38,907 nt of DNA from positions 1-38,907 of the forward strand of contig JAZRUX010000016.1 of the NCBI GenBank assembly GCA_045598825.1. The letters run 5' to 3'. The position numbers were made by a program, and so were the translations under genes. Below the pieces are notes generated by a model, which did no database searches, was not told the origin of the DNA, and saw only the letters and a list, made by a program, of their open reading frames with translations. Below are positions 10,299 through 19,426 of this stretch, in pieces. This DNA is from Hennigella sp045598825. Lineage in GTDB: Bacteria; Bacillota_I; Bacilli_A; Mycoplasmatales; Mycoplasmoidaceae. Within the stretch, counting starts at the first letter, position 1, and every line of letters begins with the position of its first letter.

Positions 10299-11421
10299 TA
10301 ATTGCTCTCCTTAAGGTTGGAACCTTATCAAGTTTTTCTCAACTTAATCTATCTTTACCAAAGTGTCCATAAACACTTGTTTGTGAGTAAATTGGTTGTT
10401 GTAATTTCAAACTCTTAATAATATTATATAAATCAAAATTAAATGTTGATTCAACTGCTTTATAAATTTTATTTATAGTAACCTTATTTGTATTGAAACA
10501 ATCAATGTGCATTGAGATTGGTTTTGGTTCACCAATACAATAACATAATCTTACTTCACAACGATCAGCTAATTTTGCTGCAACAATATTTTTAGCAATA
10601 TAACGACAGAAGTATGCGCCTGTACGATCAATCTTTGTTGGATCCTTACCGCTAAATGCCCCACCACCATGATGAGCGATTGATCCATAAGTGTCAACAA
10701 TAATTTTTCTTCCAGTTAAACCTGTATCTCCAACCGGCCCACCAATTACAAACTTTCCATTCTTATTAATAAATAGTTTGCAATTTGTATTTAAATGGTG
10801 TTTCTTTAAAACAGGAATGATAACTAAACTTTCAATATCACTTCTTAAACGGTTTAAATTAATATCGGCTTCGTGTTGGACTGAAATTACAACTGCATCA
10901 ACGGTTGGTTTTCTTCCAACATAGGCAATTGATACTTGAGATTTCATATCATATTTACAATATGAAAGCTTTCCATTCTTAATTAATTTTTCAATCTGTT
11001 GTAAAAGTTCATGAGCTAATACAACTGTTAAAGGCATATATTGTTTTGTTATGTTTGTAGCATAACCAAATACCATACCTTGATCACCTGCACCAAGTTT
11101 CTTAGAATTTTTCTTAGTTACTAGATTAGCAATATCAGGTGATTGATTATTAATATTAGCAATGATTGAAAAATCATTTTCAGAATAACCTAATGGTTTT
11201 AATACATTTCAAGCAACCTTAACTACATCAACATATCCTTTTGTTGTGATTTGACCACCAATGACAATTAATCTATTGTGGGCAAAAACTTCACAAGCAA
11301 CTCTTGCTTGCGGATCTTGTTTTAAACATTCATCTAAAACTGCATCAGATATTTGGTCACATATTTTATCTGGGTGACCTCTTCCTACAGATTCAGAAGT
11401 AATAATTAATTTATTTTCCAT
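10291..11421 (-). CDS. metK: S-adenosylmethionine synthetase
   Basis: 376 residues. Makes SAM from methionine and ATP. Motifs in order: TSESVGRGHPDK at the N-terminus, GAGDQGMVFGYA, the phosphate loop GGGAFSGKDPTK(I)DRTGAY, and DRCEVRLCYCIGEPKP near the C-terminus. It ends RAING by reading one more TGA as Trp at 10339-10341, and it overlaps the DivIVA-domain gene by 8 bases. The start at 11421 has AAGGAG seven bases upstream. An SAM-sensing riboswitch and an attenuator fill the leader (11441-11566), so the whole metK-DivIVA-trigger-factor-like operon should fall when SAM is plentiful. SAM is used in this window by TrmL and by the radical-SAM PFL activase. Confidence 0.96.
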
Positions 11422-11440
11422 TTTAATTCTCCTTTTACCA

Positions 11441-11472
11441 AAAAGAAAAACTCCTATCGTTACGATGGGAGT
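11441..11472 (-). terminator. attenuator terminator in the metK leader
   Basis: Minus-strand hairpin ACTCCCATCGT / ACGATAGGAGT (one mismatch), followed by TTTTTCTTTT, 20 bases before the metK ATG. Its 5' arm can instead pair with ACGATGGGA (11486-11494) as a nine-base antiterminator, ACGATGGGA / TCCCATCGT. This mutual exclusion is the usual S-box switch. Confidence 0.85.
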
Positions 11473-11486
11473 TTGTTATTATCATT

Positions 11487-11566
11487 CCCATCGTTCAAGC
11501 TTTAGCACTGTCTTTCGGTTTTGCTGGTGGATCAACGAGCTTGTCTCTCCCCACACTCTTTATGGT
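11487..11566 (-). ncRNA. SAM-I (S-box)-type riboswitch aptamer, compact
   Basis: Read on the minus strand. P1 is CCAU...AUGG, followed by AAAGAG as in the S-box J1/2. P2a is GUGG/CCAC and P2b is GAG/CUC with loop ACAAG, separated by the kink-turn-like GGA / GUUGAU. The conserved CAGCAA-AACC and GUGCUAAAG elements follow. The P2b loop CAAG can pair with CUUG directly after GCUAAAG. This is the S-box pseudoknot (CUGG/CCAG in typical members) with compensated bases. P3 is tiny and P4 essentially absent. The 3' P1 strand overlaps the antiterminator half, so SAM binding would free the terminator. Assigned by motif layout, not by a covariance search. Confidence 0.75.
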
Positions 11567-11573
11567 ATTTACT

Positions 11574-11579
11574 ATTATA
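11574..11579 (-). promoter_or_regulatory. -10 box of the metK operon
   Basis: TATAAT on the minus strand. Transcription would start about 7 bases downstream, exactly at the first P1 base of the riboswitch. Confidence 0.6.
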
Positions 11580-11609
11580 GTACATAATTGAATTAATATT
11601 TACAATATA

Positions 11610-11644
11610 TATAATATAAAAATTTAATAAATTTTTATATTATA
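11610..11644. repeat. 35-base A/T-only palindrome between divergent promoters
   Basis: Sixteen-base perfect arms around AAT: TATAATATAAAAATTT (11610-11625) and AAATTTTTATATTATA (11629-11644). It lies between the metK promoter (leftward) and the -10 box at 11648 (rightward) and covers the -35 zone of the latter. It is too A/T-rich to be a terminator and more likely a protein site or cruciform. Confidence 0.6.
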
Positions 11645-11647
11645 GTG

Positions 11648-11653
11648 TATAAT
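11648..11653 (+). promoter_or_regulatory. -10 box of the small-peptide RNA
   Basis: TATAAT on the plus strand. A start near 11660 and the terminator at 11844-11875 give an RNA of about 215 bases. Confidence 0.5.
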
Positions 11654-11671
11654 TCAACTGGTTAATCTGAA

Positions 11672-11733
11672 TATAAATCTTCTTGATGGGTCTTGCCCAT
11701 CTTTGGGTTTGGGCCATAGGAAGGAGGTTTATA
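11672..11733 (+). promoter_or_regulatory. leader helix that sequesters the ribosome binding site
   Basis: TATAAATCTTCTT (11672-11684) pairs over 13 bases, two of them G-U, with AAGGAGGTTTATA (11721-11733), which contains the Shine-Dalgarno AAGGAGG. An inner hairpin GATGGG / CCCATC (11685-11701) sits inside. The helix would keep the 23-codon gene silent in the full-length RNA, as the upstream helix does in known type I toxin mRNAs. Confidence 0.7.
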
Positions 11734-11745
11734 AAGATGAACTCA
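11723..11745 (+). repeat. direct repeat pair, copy 1 (toxin SD and start)
   Basis: Two ten-base blocks, GGAGGTTTAT (11723-11732) and GATGAACTCA (11736-11745), cover the SD and start codon of the 23-codon gene. Both recur exactly, in the same order and spacing, at 11879-11901. Confidence 0.8.
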
Positions 11746-11808
11746 GTTAGTGATGCTATAGCGTTACTAGCACTGATATTCACGTTCGTGTTAATATTAG
11801 TCATATAG
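11737..11808 (+). CDS. 23-residue hydrophobic peptide, candidate type I toxin
   Basis: ATG at 11737 with a strong AAGGAGG 9 bases upstream, TAG at 11806. The peptide is MNSVSDAIALLALIFTFVLI plus LVI: a short polar start, then one uninterrupted membrane helix. Its length and composition fit the small membrane toxins of type I toxin-antitoxin loci (Fst/holin-like). The RNA layout around it supports this: a sequestered SD, direct repeats shared with a convergent RNA, and a bidirectional terminator directly downstream. It lacks the charged C-terminal tail of Fst, so the match is to the locus design rather than to the peptide sequence. Confidence 0.6.
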   Translation: MNSVSDAIALLALIFTFVLILVI

Positions 11809-11843
11809 CAGAACTTACGATATTAATAGAAGTATTAGTATGT

Positions 11844-11875
11844 AAAAAGAGATGGTTAGCGCCCATCTCTTTTTT
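11844..11875. terminator. bidirectional terminator between two convergent RNAs
   Basis: AAAAAGAGATGG / CCATCTCTTTTT around a seven-base loop, with T-runs on both strands. It ends the rightward peptide mRNA and would end a leftward RNA from around 11900-11948. Confidence 0.8.
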
Positions 11876-11900
11876 ATCGGAGGTTTATTCCGATGAACTC
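11844..11900 (-). ncRNA. candidate antitoxin RNA (RNA II-like)
   Basis: Predicted, not proven. Minus-strand -10 boxes TATAAT lie at 11907-11912 and, further out, at 11955-11960. Either would give an RNA that crosses the second repeat copy (11879-11901) and stops at the shared terminator. It would carry the complements of GATGAACTCA and GGAGGTTTAT and so could pair in trans with the toxin start region. With the nearer box the RNA is about 57 bases; with the outer one it is about 105. The 5' end given assumes the nearer box. Confidence 0.45.
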
Positions 11901-11901
11901 A
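11879..11901 (+). repeat. direct repeat pair, copy 2 (antitoxin side)
   Basis: Second copy of GGAGGTTTAT (11879-11888) and GATGAACTCA (11892-11901), again with a three-base gap. It lies beyond the terminator, outside the toxin mRNA. A small hairpin ATCGGA / TCCGAT (11876-11881 / 11889-11894) surrounds the first block. Confidence 0.75.
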
Positions 11902-11992
11902 TTAGTATTATATAGTTATAGATGATTAATAATTAACAATCTTTCTCTGTGGCCATTATAGGTTTAATAAAACTATATATAAAAACTAGAGA

Positions 11993-12937
11993 TTATTTTT
12001 TTAATCTCGCATATGTTGCAATCATAGCAGCATTATCATTTGTATATTTCAATGTTGGATAATAAACTTTAGGTTTTTTAATTTGTGAAAGTTTCTTCCG
12101 TAATAATTTATTAGCAGAAACGCCTCCACCAACTAAAACCATTTTTGTGTCTTTATACACAGATAAATAATGTTCAAGTTTTCTTACTAAATCATTTGTA
12201 ATTCATTCCAAGGCTGAACTACCAATTACTTTTACTGGAATTGTTTTCTTTTTCATTTTATATGTGTTGATCATATTTAAGGCGGCAGTTTTAATTCCAG
12301 AAAAAGTAAATGGTGAATCAACTGGTTTGTTTGGTGCAAGCTCAATTAATTTCTTTGATGAATAGATATTATCTATTGATATTCCACCAGGATATGCTAA
12401 TCCTAAATATCTTCCAATCTTATCTAATGCTTCTCCAGCAGCATCATCTATTGTTTTATTTAAATAAATAAATTTATCAAATCCAGTAACACGAGCAATA
12501 AATGTGTGTCCACCAGAAACAACTAACGACAAAATAGGAAATTTAAGTTGTTTAATATCGTGATCAACAAAATAACTAAATGCATGCCCAAGCATATGAT
12601 TTACTTTAATAACTGGTTTGTTTAATAATAATGCCAATTGTTGCGCAAAAACTTTACCTACATGTAATGAACCAACTAATCCTGGTTCAGATGTATAAGC
12701 TACATAATCAATGTCTTGTAATGATATCTTAGCTTCTTTTAGTGCCAAAGCACATACTTTATCAATCTCACTACAATGACTACGACTAGCCACCTCTGGA
12801 ACAATACCACCATATTTACGGTGTTGTGCCATAGAGGTTAATGTTACATTAGCTAATATCTTATTTCCTTTAATAATTGCTATTGAAGTATCATCACAAC
12901 TACTTTCAATAGCTAAGATAATTTCTTGTTTAGTCAT
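11993..12937 (-). CDS. tsaD: tRNA N6-threonylcarbamoyladenosine transferase TsaD
   Basis: 314 residues. Transfers threonylcarbamoyl to A37 of ANN-decoding tRNAs, with TsaB/TsaE partners not seen here. Motifs: AIESSCDDTSIAI at the N-terminus, the metal pair H114/H118 in VNHMLGHAFSY, LSLVVSGGHTF, the DDAAGEALDKIGRYLGL region, and a C-terminal YTNDNAAMIAATYARL. Its ATG overlaps the potD stop (TAATG), so it ends the polyamine operon. It is expressed with pot genes but shares no pathway with them as far as known. The inner Trp after SSALE is TGA. Confidence 0.96.
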
Positions 12938-14334
12938 TATAAGTTACCTCTAGTTTCAAGCCATGCTCAATGAGTATTAGAATTTTGCAATGCACTTAAT
13001 GGACGACCAAATAATGCATTAGTATCGTCTTTAGTGAAAGTGATTAATGATGTCATTAATTCTCTTGTCTTTTCATCATAACCTTCTCAATAATCTGATG
13101 TTGGCTGACTAACATATTGATAAATGTTTTTCAACATTGGTGTGTAGTTTACTGTATCTCAGTTTTGCATTGATCAATATTTGTATCGTTTTTCCCTAAT
13201 TGAATATGGATCATCAATTTGTTCTAATAAATCTTCTTCACTTGTTGCTTTGTATGAATCTAAACAAATATCAAATATTGCTTTATAAATACGTTCTAGT
13301 TTTTCCGTATTCTCTTTATTTTTGTTGTTGATAACAATGAAATCAATTTCATCAAGTGATGCACCATAAGGTTTAACTGTGTGCATTTCATCACCAGTGT
13401 ATGGTTCATATTCACCCGCCCCTTGAGCAGCATATAAAGCATCTCCAGATCAAGATAATGCAGCAGCATAACCATGATCACTATGATCAGCTAAGATTCT
13501 TGCAATTTGTCCTGAATCTGTACTTAATCGGTACCAATTGTTTTGTGCTTTTGAAGTTAATGATTTAAATGTTTCCTTTAAATCGTCAACTGATGAATTT
13601 TCTGACATTTTGTTTGTTCATTCATCAGGATTATCATAATTTTTTTCAGTGGTTTCAACAATCTTAGCCATATCATAAAGCGATTTAGAATCATCTAACA
13701 TACCGATGTTACCACCAAATCGATCAGCATAAACGCAACTTGGGCTTATAGTATAGAAGATATCAGCTCAATTTGGTGCTCTTCCTTCTATTTTATCATG
13801 CGGTTCAATTGCACTATAAAATTGCAATTGATCACCTTTATACATAAAACAAAATGATTGATCAAAATATGGAACACCATATTCTAAAACATTAAAATCA
13901 TCTGGTATTTCATCATAAGCTTGAAGCATAGTATTCATTTGTGAAATAGCATTTTGTGCTTCATCTGCATACAATGTTGTAAGTGCTGAATTTGCATCTA
14001 GTACCCCATCAATACCAAATGCAGCTCAATCAATTTTTTGTAATCAACCTTTTTGATAAAGCTTCGATAACTCATATCCTGTTGGAATAGCAACGTCATA
14101 TGTGTCTCTAAATTTTGTTTCAATCATTTCTGAAACAGTAAACCATTGAAATTGGATTTCATATTGCCTTTCAAGATAGTTCATCAAACTATTGTCCATA
14201 TAACTTTCAAAGTTAGCAAATTGAATTGCTCTACTTGGGCCACAACTAGTTAATGGAACAAAAGCAAAAGGAGTCATTGTCGCAATAACTGATGTAGTAA
14301 TTAAAGAGATTTTTTTACTTAAGAAGTTTTTCAT
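12937..14334 (-). CDS. potD: spermidine/putrescine-type ABC transporter, substrate-binding lipoprotein
   Basis: 465 residues. The signal peptide has KKISLITTSVIATMTPF and a lipobox LTSCG (Cys about residue 32), so it is anchored on the outside of the membrane. Early text after the lipobox reads IQFANFESYMDN, as in PotD/extracellular solute-binding proteins of polyamine type. Family membership is supported mostly by position after potABC. The start at 14334 (MKNF) is chosen because GAAGGG lies five bases upstream. A start at 14358 (MLSERREF) is also open but would lie deep inside potC. The gene overlaps potC by 20 bases and tsaD by one. Confidence 0.85.
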
Positions 14335-15199
14335 AAATTCCCTTCTTTCACTTAACATTTGCTTTCTTGTTTTTTCTTACTTTAATAATAGAAACAATAA
14401 TCACAACTACTGCTGTTGCAATAACAAGTAGTGCACCAAATGTAACAACTCAAGCTTTAATACCTTTTCTTGTTGTATAAATGGCAGTTGAGATTGTTTG
14501 TGTTGATCCATTAATTAAGCTAGTGATGATGAAATCATCTAGACTCATAGCTAAGACGATTGCTGCAGCAGACAATAATGCTGGAGCCAAATATGGTAAA
14601 ACAACTTTAAAGAATGTTTTAGCTCTTGAATAGCCAAGGTCATAACTTGCTCAAATTAAGTTTCTTGGCATCTTTTGCATTTTTGGGAAAATTGCAACAA
14701 TAGCATAAGGTGTACAGAAACTAATGTGGGCTAAACAAACTGTAAACAAGCCAAAATTCATTCCAAGTGGTAAAACAGTTGAAGTAAATAATAATGCTAA
14801 TGAAATAGCAGTAATAGGTTCAGGGATAGCAATTGAAACCTTACTTGCTCCCATAACAGTATTAACATACTTGTTTTTGCTATTTCAAATACCAAAACAA
14901 GTGATAACAGCAATAATTAATGATATTGGTACAACAATTACTGAAATAATAACCGAATTTAACAATGCATTTAAGAAATCATTATTTTTAAATAATTCAA
15001 TGTAGTTAATGATATCAGGTACACCAAAATTCAAAATAATGTTACCACGATCAGTTTGACCATTAAAACTTAATAAAACAATAATGATTAATGGAATATA
15101 GATAACAGCTAAAATAAGGAAGATATAGAATCTTCGAATAAATCAACCAAATCTTCTTTTAGCTCCAATATGTTTGGAAGGTTTATTAACCAATTTCAT
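14315..15199 (-). CDS. potC: spermidine/putrescine-type ABC transporter permease PotC
   Basis: 294 residues with about six membrane helices. The EAA loop (family contact with the ATPase) is WASYDLGYSRAKTFFKVVLP, where the first W is a TGA. The basic C-terminus reads through another TGA (14348-14350) and stops at TAA 14315-14317, overlapping the potD start by 20 bases. The ATG overlaps the potB stop (TAATG). It forms the transmembrane pair with PotB. Confidence 0.88.
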
Positions 15200-16068
15200 T
15201 ATTTAACCCTCCTATGTCTTAATCTAAATAACTTTGGCACAAAAGCAATAATTAGATAAAGAGCTAAAACAAAGATACTAACAACAAGTGATAATGAACT
15301 ACTACGAGCTAAAGCAATATCACTAATTAGTCCTTCTTCTCCTTCTTGTACAATAATGTCACCAATTGTGGCATTATTTGTTGCATTATTTAAGAATTGG
15401 GGAACGGCTACAGTTGTCACAGCTGGTAAGAAGACCATTGTTAATCCAGCATAGAATGCTGTCTTTGAGTATGGAATAATAATCTTAAAGAATGTTTTAA
15501 CCATACTTTGACCCAAATCTTGACTAGCAAATACTAAATTCTTTGGCATATCATCCAAAACGTTGTAGATCGGTAAGATCATAAATGGCATATAAATATA
15601 AACCAAACCAATAACAGTAAAGATATGGCCATAAGTTGAGTTAGAATAACCAGCACAAACATCTAAGAATGTCTTTAAACCAATTAATTTAATTAACATA
15701 CTTGATCAAATAGGTGCAGTAATTAATACAACCAAAACCGCTTTAAAGCTTTTTGATCGATTAAATGCCATCATATATGCAAATGGATAACCCAAAAGCG
15801 TACAAATAGCTGTGGCAGCTAAAGCTAAACCTATTGATAATGCAATCTTACCAAAAACAAAATCATTCATTATTGTTCAGTTTTGTTCAACCCCACCAGA
15901 GTCAGTTGGAAGGAATGATTTAACTATTACCATTACTAATGGTGCAACAAATAACAACAATGTCATTAACACAAAAGGTATAACTAACAAGAGTTGTTTG
16001 TTAAATCTTGTTTTTGGTTTTAATAATTTTATATTAACCTGACGGTTATGAGAGATAATATCAGTCAT
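15199..16068 (-). CDS. potB: spermidine/putrescine-type ABC transporter permease PotB
   Basis: 289 residues, a polytopic membrane protein with a cytoplasmic N-terminus (KPKTRFNKQLL). The EAA-type loop is FASQDLGQSMVKTFFKIIIP. The final basic tail FRLRHRRVK is cytoplasmic. Its ATG overlaps the potA stop and its stop overlaps the potC ATG, both as TAATG. Confidence 0.88.
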
Positions 16069-17687
16069 TATTTATCCCTCTTTTTTGGCATAATTGGACT
16101 AGCAACTTTAAAGTCTCATCTAATTCCAATTTTGTCATTGACTTTTAAGTGTTCGTTTGTATGTAGAACAATTTCAGTCTTATCTTTACTAATACATTTA
16201 ACTTCATACATTGTTCCCTTATAAAGAATTGAAGTAATCTTTGCTAACATAAAAGCATGGTTTGGATTACATACTTCAATATCTTCAGGACGAACAAGTA
16301 ATTTGAAGTCAGAATTTCTTTTCATACTAACTTCAAGCTCTTTATTAGTAATTGGGTATTTTAATACCCGATCACCAATTCTAACTTTCCCGTTACCAAT
16401 ATAGGTAACACTAATAAAGTTTGCTTGACCAATAAAGTTAGCTACTCATTGATTAGCTGGGTGTTCATAAATGTTTCTTGGTGAACCAAATTGTTCAATC
16501 TTACCTTTAGACATTACAATAATTTGGTCAGAAAGTCTTAAAGCTTCTTCTTGGTCGTGTGTGACAAGAATAAAATTAATTTTTAATTCGTTATGAATAC
16601 GCTTTAATTCTTCTTGCATTTTCTTACGAACTTTAGCATCCAATGCTGAAAGTGGTTCATCTAACAAAAGAATTTCAGGTTTAATAACGATTGCTCTGGC
16701 TAATGCGACACGTTGTTGCATACCACCAGATAAATCCTTTGGATATTTATTTTCTGCGCCTTCTAGTCCAACTAACTCAATTGCTTCTTTTGCTTTTTCT
16801 TCAATTTCTTTTTTAGTTAGCGGTCTAGTTGTATGTAATTTTTCAAATTGTTCTACCATTCGTTGTGGATAGTTTTCTCAATATGAAATTCATTGGTCTG
16901 CATCATTATACTTTTCAACTAATCGGTCAACCTTTTTATCAATAGGTTGTTTATAAGTATAAAGTCGAATTAAGTTAAGCACTTTTCTTTCGGTGCTACC
17001 CATTCCCTTTGTATCAAACTTAATATATTTATGAATACCAAAAGCTGATTTAATTCGATTTCGTCAAATCTTTCTTTGATTTTTACCACTTAATTTAAAT
17101 CCATCAAAGTCTGGATCTTTTTTTGCCATTTGGCGTTCATAATAATAGATTTGCGTTTGGAATTGATCAAAACGCATATCTTGTATTTTGAATAATTCTT
17201 CACTTTTTGAATATGCTAATTTTGCTTTTAAAATATCTTTGTCTAATTTAACTTGATCTTTTTTAATTTCTTCAATTTGCTTTGTTGCTTTAGCAATAGC
17301 TGTTTTTTTAATCTTTGCTAATTGTTTTTCAATTTTTGCTGGCACATGATTCAATTGCGTTCGCATAATTTTCAAACCATAACAAATGTTTTCATAAATT
17401 GTCATGTTTGGAAATAGAGCATAATCTTGGAATACCGTTGCTGTTGGTCTCATGTGAATTGGCAAATCTTTGATGTCAATACCATTAACAATAATCTTTC
17501 CTTGAGTTGGCATTTCAAAACCTGCCAACATTTTTAAGATTGTTGTTTTACCACAACCAGATGGTCCTAAAATAGTAACAAACTTTCCTTTGTCAATATT
17601 AACATTGATGTTACTGCAAGCTAAATATCCATCATCATAACGTTTAGCGATTTGCTGAAGTTGTATAAATGAGTTGCTTTGTCCCAT
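16068..17687 (-). CDS. potA: spermidine/putrescine-type ABC transporter ATPase PotA with large insertion
   Basis: 539 residues against about 370 in typical PotA. Walker A GPSGCGKTT (41-49), Q-loop FQDYALFPN (86-94), signature LSGGMQQR (about 319), Walker B ILLLDEPLSALD, switch THDQEE, and a C-terminal regulatory domain (LVRPEDIEV). Between the Q-loop and the signature, about residues 110-295 hold an inserted charged, coiled-coil-like segment rich in Lys and Glu. Insertions at this place are known in mycoplasmal PotA, and their role is unknown. It starts 1 base after the HAD gene stop (TAA-T-ATG) and runs into potB by TAATG. Confidence 0.93.
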
Positions 17688-17688
17688 A

Positions 17689-19410
17689 TTATTTTTTTAC
17701 AACCCCTTTCTTTAAAACCTTTTGATCAATAACAGTTGATGCAAAGTTTGCAACAGTAACATTTTTGATAATATGTTTAGCAATTTTCTTAACACTTGCT
17801 GGGGCATATGATGGCACGAAAGAGTGCTTTGTAAGTTTTAGAGCTTCAATATCATTTTGACCATCACCTAAAACTAAAACGTTATTCATATTGATACCAA
17901 TGGCACTACAAAGTTTCTTAGCAGCAAATCCTTTACTAATTCCTTTTCTGTTAATTTCACAGTTAACATCGGAAGATAAACACACTTCCAAGTTAGGAAA
18001 CATCTTTCTTAACTCAGCACAACCTTTGGTTGCATCTTTACCATTAGCAAACTTAACAACAAATTTGTAGCAAATAATATCGTTTGGATATTCTGTTACA
18101 TATATTGGACTGTCATTTGCTCAAGGATCATATCGATCTTCAAACCCAGTTTTCTTAAAATTAAATGCTCTTCAAAATTCTTGGTTATAGAAAATTAGGT
18201 CAGATGAGTGTTGATAAATTATAAAACCTAGATTTCCTTTAGCTTTGTTAGCAAAATTAACTAATATCTTAAAAATCTTTCTTGCATCTGAATCTTCAAT
18301 AGGTGATTGAGAAATATATTTTTGTGTATATAAATCAAAAATGGTTGCTCCATTGTTACCAATAACATAAATGTTAGTTTTTGGATTTAATTCCATTGAG
18401 TTAACAATCTTTATTTCATCATGAATAGCACGTCCACTTGCAATGGCAATAGGAATTAAATGGTTTGTACATTGTTGTAAAGCCATTTTTGTGTGAGTAG
18501 AAAATAATTTGGTCTTAGCATCCAATAGCGTTCCATCTAGATCACTAAAAATTAATTTGTAAGCTTGTGGATTAACTTGCTTAATCACATAAGTGTCAAT
18601 TGCCTCTTTAACACCCTTTGATTTATGATCAACAACTTCGTTGCAGTGAGCTAATAAGTTAAGGTTCTTTGGACTAATACCAATAGAAACTGCAGAGTTT
18701 TCAAAAGCAGATAGGTCATTAAATGAATCACCCATTGACATTATTTCGCTTTTTGCTATGTTATATTTTTTTGCAAAGTAATTAACAGAAAAACCTTTAT
18801 TAACTCTTGCTGGAGTAATTTCAATTAGTCTTGGAGAAGAGTGTGAAATAGTAACAGCATGTTGTAAATTGTTGCTTAGCAATTCATGATAAATTTTGGC
18901 AATAACATTTTTGCTTACAGATATGATATCAATTTTAAATGAAGTTAAGTCAGTTGTGTCTTTAACCTTGCTAAGATGTGATAAATGATACCCAATTTTA
19001 ATAATGGGGTCCATTGGATAAACATATATCGTATGATTCTTCATTCCTTTTGGAGTTGCAAATCAAGTAATTGCTCCATGGTGTTTTTTTACAATAGAAA
19101 AAATCATCTTACAATACTCATGACTAATTTTATTCAATACAACTTCACCATCATTAAAGTCGTGAATGTATGCACCGTTTCAACACGAAATTAATCGAAC
19201 ACGATTCTTTCCAGCACGATTAATTCTTTGAATTGTATTAACAATAGCTCATGGTGCACGTCCTGTGTTTATGAATGCCATCCCACCAGCATCCATGTAT
19301 CTTTGAATTGCCCTACAGTCGGCATTTTTTGCACGTCTTAAAACTGGAGAAAGCAATGTTCCATCCAAATCAAGAGACAATAATTTATAAGATGTCTTTT
19401 TGTTGTTCAT
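17689..19410 (-). CDS. tandem Cof-type HAD phosphatase (two HAD-IIB units in one chain)
   Basis: 573 residues, about twice the family's usual length, containing two complete units. Unit 1: nucleophile motif DLDGTLLS (from residue 14), FINTGRAP (motif II), GDSFND (227-232, motif IV). Unit 2: SDLDGTLLD (from about 288), IASGRA, GDGQND (515-520). Both keep the two catalytic Asp residues, so both may be active. Members dephosphorylate sugar phosphates, FMN or pyridoxal phosphate; the substrate here is not evident. It is the first gene of the pot operon, with a 1-base gap to potA. All in-frame TGA codons fit Trp, and the frame is continuous, so this is a fusion rather than two broken genes. Confidence 0.88.
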
Positions 19411-19426
19411 TTTCTTTAATTTTGTC

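Noticed and set aside
11461..11580. The metK leader as a plus-strand structural RNA (SRP RNA, RNase P or tmRNA)
   Set aside because: The T-run after the hairpin and the -10 box are on the minus strand, and the S-box motifs read only in that direction.
11893..11961. Second small frame after the SD-like CGGAGG (22 codons with one TGA)
   Set aside because: Its SD and start are exact copies of the toxin's direct repeats, and the rest is not a clear membrane peptide. It is better explained as the repeat copy used by the antisense RNA.
14335..14358. Upstream potD start (MLSERREF) giving eight extra residues
   Set aside because: It would put polar residues before the signal peptide and lie deep in potC. 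The start at 14334 has a well-placed GAAGGG.
17689..19410. Tandem HAD gene as two genes joined by a frameshift
   Set aside because: The reading frame is continuous through the linker, with no start signal or SD before the second unit.
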